NCBI GenBank assembly: GCA_903842475.1
Contig: CAIMMA010000143.1
Location: forward strand, 1-7,967
Length of the DNA: 7,967 bases
Direction: 5' to 3'
Source of the DNA: an uncultured bacterium
Lineage (GTDB): Bacteria; Desulfobacterota; Desulfobulbia; Desulfobulbales; Desulfobulbaceae
Positions 1 through 6,071 of this stretch are shown here, piece by piece; within the stretch, counting starts at the first letter, position 1; each line of letters starts with the position of its first letter. A program made the position numbers and the translations under genes. The notes under the pieces are model-generated. The model did not search any database. It saw only the letters and a program-made list of their open reading frames with translations, and was not told the DNA's origin.

Positions 1-638
1 CCCGGGAAAAAGCGCAGGTCGGATTCGTCCTTGATCTTCGGGCCGCCTTTGCGGTCGGCAAAGCAGAGGCAGTGGTTGTCCTCGCTGTGCTCGAAATAGA
101 AATGGATACCCTCCTCCTCGCACAGCCGGGTGATGCAATGGAGGTCGGTTTCGCCGTACTGGACGCAGTCTTCGCGGGGCTCGTACCGGTGGCAGAGTTT
201 GAAGGCGTAGGTCTCGGCGGCGTAACCCTGCTCGTGGAGGATTTTCTGGATGATCTCCACCACCGACAGGTGCTGGAAGATCCTCTGATCGCGGATTTGG
301 CGGAGGAACCAGACCCGGGGCACCAAGGTGCAGCAATAATGGGTGGAGCTGTTGCCGGTGTGCAGCTGCTCCATGGCGCAGATCACGTCGTGCACCAGCC
401 GTTTTTCGCCGTTGCGGTCTTTGATGGAGAGCAGGGCCGGGGCGTCGAGCAGTTCGTTGCTGTCCACATCGCTCCGCGGACAAACCAATTCGATGTTACA
501 TTCAAATGGCTTACACACCGCTTCCCGCCCTGCAAAGGCGTAGACCGCAAAGGCGCTGAACTTCGAATAGCTGCCGGACAGCACCCGGAAATCGAACCGA
601 GACGCATTGGCGGCCAGGCCTGGATGGGCATGCAGCAT
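1..638 (-). CDS. vgrG: VgrG spike protein, N-terminal part (cut by window edge)
   Basis: This is the trimeric spike that sits on the baseplate, caps the Hcp tube and carries effectors to the target cell. The frame opens at ATG 638 and stays open to the left edge, giving 212 codons of what is usually a 600-1000-residue protein. The visible part is the gp27-like (phage GPD) head. Residues 120-134 (RIFQHLSVVEIIQKI) and 161-184 (YGETDL, then RLCEEEGI, then FYFEH) are the most recognisable VgrG signatures. The start is set by a perfect AGGAGG at 644-649, five bases upstream. The gp5-like needle and any C-terminal effector or PAAR-adaptor region lie outside the window. The segment is unusually cysteine-rich, with 12 Cys in 212 residues. 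It is the last visible gene of the operon, 98 bp after tssG. Family assignment is secure; cargo and full length are unknown. Confidence 0.93.
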   Translation of the reverse strand, partial: MLHAHPGLAANASRFDFRVLSGSYSKFSAFAVYAFAGREAVCKPFECNIELVCPRSDVDSNELLDAPALLSIKDRNGEKRLVHDVICAMEQLHTGNSSTHYCCTLVPRVWFLRQIRDQRIFQHLSVVEIIQKILHEQGYAAETYAFKLCHRYEPREDCVQYGETDLHCITRLCEEEGIHFYFEHSEDNHCLCFADRKGGPKIKDESDLRFFP

Positions 639-643
639 GATTT

Positions 644-649
644 CCTCCT
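644..649 (-). promoter_or_regulatory. Ribosome binding site of vgrG
   Basis: The minus strand reads AGGAGG here, a full match to the anti-Shine-Dalgarno sequence, five bases before ATG 638. It is stronger than the sites seen before tssE, tssF and tssG. It suggests vgrG is translated independently rather than by coupling to tssG. Confidence 0.8.
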
Positions 650-677
650 GTGGTTGATGGTTATTGCTGCGGCGCTG

Positions 678-733
678 TCCCCTGAAGGGGGAGGGGCTCC
701 GGAGCACGCTTGCAACAGGGAAGTACCTGTTAC
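678..733 (-). repeat. Three inverted repeats in the tssG-vgrG spacer
   Basis: Within the 98-bp gap (639-736) three dyads follow one another. At 712-733, AACAGG and CCTGTT (714-719 and 726-731) pair around a 6-base loop and can extend by a G-U and a G-C pair. At 696-705 lies a perfect 10-bp palindrome, GCTCCGGAGC. At 678-692, TCCCC pairs with GGGGA around 5 bases. None is followed by a T-run on the minus strand, so none is a standard intrinsic terminator. They could slow transcription, mark an RNA processing site or stabilise mRNA ends. The base pairing is visible; any function is inference. Confidence 0.45.
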
Positions 734-736
734 TGC

Positions 737-1741
737 TCACAACTCCTGATGATTGATCTCCAGGACGACGACGCCATCGCCGCCCTCTCCGGCCCAGGTT
801 GACCAGCCCAGGCAGGAGGTACTGTCCGCATCAAGACGCCACGGCTTGATTTCTTCCGGCAAAAGGCACAGCTCCACATCAAAGTCCAGACGGGAGCGGA
901 GGATGAATTTGACTAAGGTTTGCAGTTCGCTAAAACGTCGCTCCGAGGGAAGGAAGGCCTTGAATTGTTCCCAGGTCAGGTTCGCGATGCTGATACGAAA
1001 TTTGCCGGTTTGATCCGGCACCTCCTCCCCGGCGATGAAATTTTCGCCCAGCAGGCAGTTGTTTTCTCCCAAGCGGGTCTGTTGATCTTCCGGAATAGCG
1101 ACCCAGCGGCGGATGCAGGGGATCATGCTGATATTCGCATGCGAAAAGTAATGACGCAGAATGTTTTCCAACGACCCTGCCGATTCGCCGTTAAAGGCGA
1201 TGAGTCCCATGTAGGCCATGAGCCGGGGCCATTTGAGTTGCTTGGCCTGACGAATATCCCGATGTCCTGCGCCGATGAAGCCGAAAAACCGGTTGGAAAG
1301 CCGATCAGAGGCCAGGGCCCGGTACTGGGCATAGTAGCGATACTTGAGCCAGGTTTGGTGGAGCAGGCCGACAAGGCGATGGTTGAAAATATCGAAAAAA
1401 TCCCGTAAGGCATCCGGTTCATCCGCATGCTGGGCCACATATTCCGTGAAGTAAGCGGGCTGCGGGGAGCCTGCGCCGTGCAGTCCCATGAGGTTCAGGG
1501 TGAGCAGTATCTGGGTGGGCATTCCCTCCCTGGTGACGAATTCCAGCGCTTCAATGTCGCCCGGCGGGAAGGACAGGGAAGGATTGACGCTGAAGCGGAA
1601 CGACTCCGCTGTCACGTCTTCGCCCCTTGCGCGCAGGTAGCGGGCGGCAAGCTCCACGGCCTGCGGCAGGGCAAAGGCCCCGGGGGTGGCAAGCAGCTCG
1701 GCGATGATCGGCGGGTGGGCGGCGGGCAGCAGCATGTTCAT
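737..1741 (-). CDS. tssG: TssG, T6SS baseplate wedge protein
   Basis: TssG (ImpH/VasB family) forms the core of the baseplate wedge with TssF and TssE in the cytoplasm. The 334-residue product matches the usual length. Signatures in order are FALPQAVELAARYLR near residues 23-37 (the family's F-x-QAV-x-L element), LSFPPGDIEAL near 56-66, MGLHGAGSPQPAYFTEY near 85-101, and DFFDIFNHRLVGLLHQTWLKYRYY near 114-137. I chose ATG 1741 because it overlaps the tssF stop as ATGA, the same arrangement as tssE-tssF. An in-frame ATG at 1774, preceded by GGAG at ten bases, would add 11 residues read through the tssF 3' end; they do not resemble a TssG N-terminus. Expression is probably coupled to tssF. No truncation or missing segment is evident. 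Confidence 0.94.
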   Translation of the reverse strand: MNMLLPAAHPPIIAELLATPGAFALPQAVELAARYLRARGEDVTAESFRFSVNPSLSFPPGDIEALEFVTREGMPTQILLTLNLMGLHGAGSPQPAYFTEYVAQHADEPDALRDFFDIFNHRLVGLLHQTWLKYRYYAQYRALASDRLSNRFFGFIGAGHRDIRQAKQLKWPRLMAYMGLIAFNGESAGSLENILRHYFSHANISMIPCIRRWVAIPEDQQTRLGENNCLLGENFIAGEEVPDQTGKFRISIANLTWEQFKAFLPSERRFSELQTLVKFILRSRLDFDVELCLLPEEIKPWRLDADSTSCLGWSTWAGEGGDGVVVLEINHQEL

Positions 1742-3513
1742 AGACTCACGGTCCTGCCGAGTCTGGCCGGCCATCTATATTGTTCTCCGCAGGTTGCTTC
1801 CTCGACGATGAGCTGGTGAAAGCTGTTGATCGTGGCGTGCAAGGCAAAAAAATCATTGAGCACGGAACCGAACAGGTACATGCCGCCTTCACAACTGAAG
1901 GCGCGTTGATCCAGGACGAGTCGCGTTTGGGCACCGCGCACCGGCAGCCCGCCATAAATGCGATCTGTTTCGGAGCAACTGATCCGCACAATGCCGTTGA
2001 GGGTCTTTTCCAGGATTCTGGCCCGCGGTCGGTCATGGAGGGCGCGGAAATCATAGGCTTTCAGGACGACGCGCAGGGCCGGCACGCTGGTCAGCGAAAC
2101 ATAATTGAGCGACATGTTGGATATCAGTTGCCAGAGCAGGTCCCCATCCATGGGCGGACGAAAGGAGGGGATGACAGGGGTGATATTCTTAAAACCCACT
2201 TTAGCCGAGTTATTCTCGGCGGGGACACAGATGTCGCCGACCCGCAATTCCTTCGGAAGCAACCTGTTGGTGCAGGTCAGTTCCAGAGAGATGGTTTGCT
2301 TTTGGGGGAGGACGCGGCTCTCAGGGGTTTGGACCAAGGAAATGTAGGTTTCGGTGGCCTCGTCCTTGAGGGACGGGCGCAGGTGCAGGCGGTAATAGAA
2401 GGGGGTTTTGTCGGCCTCTGCTTCATGTTCAAAGGATTCGAAGGGCAGGTATTGCAGGTCTGATTTGTCGTCCTGGCCCCAAGAGCCGATCCTGTTGACG
2501 CTGTAGGTGGCGTAGTGATAAGGCAAACGAGGATCCGGCACGATCCGGTACTCGGTCTGGCTATGATCCAAGGTCAGGGGCGAGGCGTCCATGGGGAAGA
2601 GGTTGACGACCGGTGTGCAGAACAGCTGCCAGTTCTCCGCGCGGAAGGATTGGTATTGTTCGGGCAGTTCCTTGAGGACAAAATGGATTTCGAATTCCGT
2701 TGCCCCCTGGAAATCCCGATGCGTTTTCGGTTTGAGGCCCTGTTCCAGGCCGGAAAGCTCAACAAAATGAAATTTTTCAGGAAAACAGAAGAATTCCTGG
2801 AGAATACGGTGCCCGGGGAAGGTGTTTGCCGGATAGGGATACAGACCTTCTTCTTCTCGGAATCCTACGGGACGCAGGTATTTCGGGGCGAGTTCGGCGA
2901 CCACATGTTCTTGTTTAAGGGCATCCCGCATGACGATGCGCACCGTCTTGACCCGGTCAAGCATGGTGATGTAAAGGGTGTGGGCCACAATAGGGTCGCC
3001 GACCAGATAGAACCGCAGGCTGGTCAGAGGGATGTTTCCCAGCAATGGGCCCCTCGTTGCAAAACCCAGGGCAATGCTTGCTTCCCCACCGTGTTCGATG
3101 ATGCGTTGTCCGGTAATGCTAAGCGGCAGAATTTCCGTTTGGTAGACCGTGCTGAAACGGCACTTGACACCCTGCACCGCAACGGAGTCGACCATGCTCC
3201 CCCTGGGGATGATAACGGAGCCAGCAATACTGTCTCCCGGCAGATAACGAATGATGCTGCTTGCCGGGATGGGGCGCAGATAGTTGGGCCAGAGCAGATT
3301 GAATAACGAGTGGGTGAGCTCCGGCAGTTCATCGTCCAGCTTTTGCCGCAGTCGACCGCTGAGGAAGGCAAATCCTTCAAGGAGGCGTTCCACGTCCGGG
3401 TCGCGGCCGGGGGTGTCGAAAAAGGGCGCCAGGGCCGGATTGCGCTGGGCGAATTCCTTGCCCAGTTCCCGCAGGGCAAGCAGTTCATTCTGGTAATAGA
3501 CATTAAAGCTCAT
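1738..3513 (-). CDS. tssF: TssF, T6SS baseplate wedge protein
   Basis: TssF (ImpG/VasA family) is the large baseplate wedge subunit; in known systems two TssF copies pair with one TssG per wedge and contact VgrG, TssE and TssK. The 591-residue length is normal. The N-terminus carries the hallmark region: YYQNELLALRELGKEFA (residues 6-22), DPDVERLLEGFAFLSGRL (38-55), then LPELTHSLFNLLWPNYLRPIP (63-83). The middle contains ISLELTCTNRLLP, the family's L-x-CTNR element. The C-terminal part has GGLPVRGAQTRLVLD followed by GMYLFGSVLNDFFALHATIN and SFHQL, also typical. ATG 3513 overlaps the tssE stop as ATGA and has GGGAT about six bases upstream. The 3' end likewise overlaps tssG by ATGA. No frameshift or internal stop is seen. 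Confidence 0.96.
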   Translation of the reverse strand: MSFNVYYQNELLALRELGKEFAQRNPALAPFFDTPGRDPDVERLLEGFAFLSGRLRQKLDDELPELTHSLFNLLWPNYLRPIPASSIIRYLPGDSIAGSVIIPRGSMVDSVAVQGVKCRFSTVYQTEILPLSITGQRIIEHGGEASIALGFATRGPLLGNIPLTSLRFYLVGDPIVAHTLYITMLDRVKTVRIVMRDALKQEHVVAELAPKYLRPVGFREEEGLYPYPANTFPGHRILQEFFCFPEKFHFVELSGLEQGLKPKTHRDFQGATEFEIHFVLKELPEQYQSFRAENWQLFCTPVVNLFPMDASPLTLDHSQTEYRIVPDPRLPYHYATYSVNRIGSWGQDDKSDLQYLPFESFEHEAEADKTPFYYRLHLRPSLKDEATETYISLVQTPESRVLPQKQTISLELTCTNRLLPKELRVGDICVPAENNSAKVGFKNITPVIPSFRPPMDGDLLWQLISNMSLNYVSLTSVPALRVVLKAYDFRALHDRPRARILEKTLNGIVRISCSETDRIYGGLPVRGAQTRLVLDQRAFSCEGGMYLFGSVLNDFFALHATINSFHQLIVEEATCGEQYRWPARLGRTVSL

Positions 3514-3905
3514 GAGCGATCCCGCACGTTATCCCTGTCCAGCGATAGGTTCCATTGCCATGGGGTCAAGCCCCCTTCAGCATCAAGTATCAAGGCTTTG
3601 ATGTGAAACCCCATGGTGAACGCGGACTGCATATCTTCTAAGGGCAGGTGATGAACCTCCACTGCCGTCAACCGAGGTTCGCACCGTTCAACGCATTGCT
3701 TGATGGCCTGGCAAGTTATCTGAAGAAGTTCCGCCCTAGAAAGGGTCAGATCATTGATATCGGGGAGTCCGTAATCCGGCAGGGCTTGCACCGACCCTTG
3801 CCGTGCGGTGAGCATACGCAAGAGATGCAGACGAATAGATTCACCTTCATCCATGCGTGTTCCAGCCTCGCCACGCGTCAATCGGTCAAACAGACTCCCC
3901 GCCAT
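3510..3905 (-). CDS. tssE: TssE, gp25-like T6SS baseplate protein
   Basis: TssE is the small gp25-like baseplate subunit that links the TssF/TssG wedge to the first sheath ring, where sheath polymerisation begins. The 131-residue product fits the family. SLFDRL opens the protein at residues 4-9. ESIRLHLLRMLTARQG follows at 22-37 (the family's helix plus the 'nTRxG' element, here TARQG), then PDYGLPDIND at 43-52 and CEPRLTAVEV at 75-84, the conserved EPRL motif. The start at ATG 3905 is 3 bp after the tssC stop. The GGAG at 3918-3921 lies within the tssC end, about 12 bases away, so translation probably relies on ribosomes finishing tssC. The stop overlaps the tssF start. After the gp25 fold a short polar tail (about residues 118-131) remains. 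Confidence 0.95.
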   Translation of the reverse strand: MAGSLFDRLTRGEAGTRMDEGESIRLHLLRMLTARQGSVQALPDYGLPDINDLTLSRAELLQITCQAIKQCVERCEPRLTAVEVHHLPLEDMQSAFTMGFHIKALILDAEGGLTPWQWNLSLDRDNVRDRS

Positions 3906-3908
3906 GTC

Positions 3909-5384
3909 TTACTTCTTCTCCATCTTGCCCACGAGGGACAAGGTGAAGTAGGCGCCCATGTATTTGAAATGGGGCCGAATGCTCATGCTGACCCGATACC
4001 AGCCGGGATCGCCTTCCACATCGCTCACCGTGATGCTGGCGTCGCGTAAAGGGCGGCGGCTGCGAATATCGCTGCTGGGATTTTCCTGATCGGCCACGAA
4101 CTGACGGATCCAGGTGTTGAGTTCCCGTTCCAGGTCCACCCGCTCCTTCCATGACCCAATATGTTCGCGCTGCAGTACTTTGATATAGTGGGCAAGGCGC
4201 GAAACTATAAAGAGATAAGGGAGTTGTGCGCCTAGGCGGTAGTTCAGTTCCGCGGTTTTACCCGCTTCGGAGATGCCGAAGTATTTGGGTTTCTGGCAGG
4301 AGTTGGCGGAGAAAAAGGCGGCGTTATCCGAGCCTTTGCGCATGGTGAGGGCGACAAATCCTTGTTCCGCAAGCTCATACTCGCGACGGTCGGAGACGAG
4401 GACTTCCGTGGGGATTTTCATTTCTATATCGCCCAGGCTCTCATAGAGGTGTACAGGCAAATCTTCCACCGCACCGCCAGAGCGGGGGCCGATAATGTTG
4501 GCTGCCCAGCGGTACTTGGCAAAGCTGTTGGTTATGCAGGTGGCAAAGGCAAAGGCCGTGTTGCCCCACAGGAAATTCCTATGGCTATCGTCAACCCTTT
4601 CTTTATAGACAAAGGCCCTGATAGGATTTTCTTCGGGATCGTAAGGCTGCCGGAGCAAGAAACGGGGCACTGTCAGGGCCACATAACGGGCATCCTCGGA
4701 TTCCCGGAAAGATTGCCACTTGGTATAGCGGGTGCCGCTGAAGATATCCTGCAGGTCTTTGAGGGCGGGCAGGCGTTCAAAGCTGGCTTTGAGCCCGAAG
4801 AATTCAGGTGCTGCGGCCGCTATGAAGGGGGCGTGGGAGACGGTGGCTACTTTGGCCAGATCCTCAAGCAGGCGAATATCCATGGCTGACGGGCCAAAAT
4901 AGTAGTTACCGATTATGGCTCCCACGGGCTGGCCGCCGAACTGGCCGTACTCTGCCGTGTATATGTGTTTGTACAGGTTGGATTGATTTATTTCCGATGC
5001 ATCCAGGAAGTCATCCATCAATTCATCTTTGGTCACGTTGAGTATTTCAACGAAGTTGTTTTCCAGGAAGTCGGTACGATCGAGCAGCAGTTTCAGACCG
5101 CGCCAGGCAGATTCCATGGACTGGAAGTCTTCGTGGTGCAAAATGTTGTCCATGAATGCCGACAGGCGGCGATCAATATCGGCAATCATGCGATCCACTG
5201 TGCTTTTGTGGATTTTTTCCTCAGCATTTGCAGGCTTGAGCATTTCTTCGAGAAACGCGCCGATTCCGAGCCGGGCGGCATCATAGCCTTCGTCGTGGGG
5301 GTTTATGTTCGTTTCACTGATAATCTGCGCGAGCAGGGACTTGGCGGGAAGTGATTCGCGCTGGAGATCTTGCGTCTGGATCAT
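3909..5384 (-). CDS. tssC: TssC, large sheath subunit (VipB-like)
   Basis: TssC heterodimerises with TssB and polymerises around the Hcp tube to form the contractile sheath. The full-length 491-residue product is strongly conserved. The N-terminal helix SLLAQIISETNINPHDEGYD (16-35) corresponds to the VipB segment known to bind the ClpV N-domain after contraction. Further signatures are WRGLKLLLDRTDF (94-106), LYKHIYTAEYGQFGGQPVGAII (137-158), SHAPFIAAA, YTKWQSFRESEDARYVAL and PRFLLRQPYDPEENP. Later come WGNTAFAFA, RKGSDNAAFFSAN, QLPYLFIVSRLAHYIKVLQ and, near the end, EGDPGWYRVSMSIRPHFKYM. ATG 5384 has AAGGAG (5395-5400) ten bases upstream. The gene lies 88 bp after tssB and 3 bp before tssE. 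No hcp follows it, although hcp often sits at this position. Residue-level resemblance to V. cholerae VipB is from memory of the family. Confidence 0.98.
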   Translation of the reverse strand: MIQTQDLQRESLPAKSLLAQIISETNINPHDEGYDAARLGIGAFLEEMLKPANAEEKIHKSTVDRMIADIDRRLSAFMDNILHHEDFQSMESAWRGLKLLLDRTDFLENNFVEILNVTKDELMDDFLDASEINQSNLYKHIYTAEYGQFGGQPVGAIIGNYYFGPSAMDIRLLEDLAKVATVSHAPFIAAAAPEFFGLKASFERLPALKDLQDIFSGTRYTKWQSFRESEDARYVALTVPRFLLRQPYDPEENPIRAFVYKERVDDSHRNFLWGNTAFAFATCITNSFAKYRWAANIIGPRSGGAVEDLPVHLYESLGDIEMKIPTEVLVSDRREYELAEQGFVALTMRKGSDNAAFFSANSCQKPKYFGISEAGKTAELNYRLGAQLPYLFIVSRLAHYIKVLQREHIGSWKERVDLERELNTWIRQFVADQENPSSDIRSRRPLRDASITVSDVEGDPGWYRVSMSIRPHFKYMGAYFTLSLVGKMEKK

Positions 5385-5394
5385 GGTGGCTGTA

Positions 5395-5400
5395 CTCCTT
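5395..5400 (-). promoter_or_regulatory. Ribosome binding site of tssC
   Basis: The minus strand reads AAGGAG ten bases before the tssC ATG at 5384. It fixes the start and lets tssC be translated separately from tssB, which ends 88 bp upstream. The rest of the spacer (5401-5472) contains a GCGGCCGC palindrome and an 11-base perfect dyad (TAGTC-C-GACTA, 5411-5421) with no assigned role. I see no terminator or small gene there. Confidence 0.75.
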
Positions 5401-5472
5401 GGACAGTTGGTAGTCGGACTATCGCGGGTTTGTGTGGGGCGGCCGCTTCTTTATGGCAATAGACAGGGCCGA

Positions 5473-6048
5473 TTATTGGGGTGCATCCTTGTCGGCCGTT
5501 GCCTTTTTTTTCTGTTGGGCCGGTCCTTTAATCGACTTGGGGTTGAGCGAAAGATCGATACCGGCCAGAGCGAGTTCCTGTTTGATTTTTTCACTCTGTT
5601 GCGGATCCTTGATGATAGTATCAAGGGTTTGGCGGAAGGCGGGAATGTTACCCATGGGGCCCTTGAGGCTCACAAGGGCTTCACGGATTTGGTAGAGTTT
5701 TTTAGTCTCGGGAATCTGGTCGATGATGTTGCCCGGTTCAAAATCGCGCATGTCTTCAAAAGACAGCTTGATCGGCAAATCGTTCTCCGGTGCACCATCC
5801 TGCAGGGCATTGGGAACAGCGATTTCCAAGGTTAATTGCTGGTTGGTCATCACGTCCGTGAAGTTGTTTTTGTTGATGGAAACAGGCTTGCGGTCAATCA
5901 AGCTTCTGGGATCGTGCCGCTGCAGGAAATCTCCCATAACCATCACTTTCATGGGGAGCTCGATTTCTTCGACAGCTCCGCCGGTGGCAGGTTTGAAGGT
6001 GACGTTAATGCGTTCCTTGGGTGCGACGGACGATTCTTTTTTGGCCAT
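5473..6048 (-). CDS. tssB: TssB, small sheath subunit (VipA-like)
   Basis: TssB pairs with TssC to make the sheath protomer. The N-terminus, SSVAPKERINVTF (residues 6-18), matches the VipA type. ELPMKVMVMGDF (30-41) and NKNNFTDVM (59-67) are the next family landmarks. The helix around 107-139, with IPETKKLYQIREALVSLKGP followed by MGNIPAFR, is the part that in VipA contacts the TssC partner. The protein is 191 residues, longer than the roughly 165-175 of typical VipA homologues, because of a Lys/Gln/Ala-rich, probably disordered tail from about residue 170. In the interface helix the VipA pattern VPEL is IPET here, with Thr at residue 115. The start ATG 6048 has an excellent AAAGGAGG site nine bases upstream. 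tssA ends 23 bp upstream. Confidence 0.97.
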   Translation of the reverse strand: MAKKESSVAPKERINVTFKPATGGAVEEIELPMKVMVMGDFLQRHDPRSLIDRKPVSINKNNFTDVMTNQQLTLEIAVPNALQDGAPENDLPIKLSFEDMRDFEPGNIIDQIPETKKLYQIREALVSLKGPMGNIPAFRQTLDTIIKDPQQSEKIKQELALAGIDLSLNPKSIKGPAQQKKKATADKDAPQ

Positions 6049-6057
6049 TGGGGGATT

Positions 6058-6065
6058 CCTCCTTT
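6058..6065 (-). promoter_or_regulatory. Ribosome binding site of tssB
   Basis: The minus strand reads AAAGGAGG, nine bases before ATG 6048, inside the 23-bp tssA-tssB gap. It is the strongest translation signal in the operon, fitting the high sheath-protein copy number a T6SS needs. Confidence 0.8.
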
Positions 6066-6071
6066 AATGAT

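Noticed and set aside
678..733. Intrinsic terminator ending transcription after tssG
   Set aside because: None of the hairpins is followed by a T-run on the minus strand, and vgrG lies immediately downstream in the same direction.
712..735. TTGCA next to GG upstream of vgrG as a sigma-54 promoter
   Set aside because: The GG and GC are 12 bases apart rather than the required 10, and the TTGCA falls in a hairpin arm just after the tssG stop.
72..749. A 225-codon plus-strand open frame
   Set aside because: It is antisense to the vgrG start and the spacer. The minus strand there gives clear VgrG motifs, whereas the plus translation shows no family signature.
1739..1774. Longer TssG starting at ATG 1774
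   Set aside because: The extra 11 residues come from sequence coding the TssF C-terminus and do not look like TssG. The ATGA overlap at 1741 repeats the tssE-tssF arrangement.
2515..3306. A 263-codon plus-strand open frame inside tssF
   Set aside because: It is the complement of strongly conserved TssF sequence. Long antisense frames are expected from codon bias in GC-rich genes.
5411..5421. Perfect 11-base dyad TAGTC-C-GACTA in the tssB-tssC spacer as an operator
   Set aside because: It is short, single, and has no partner site or promoter nearby; it could easily occur by chance.
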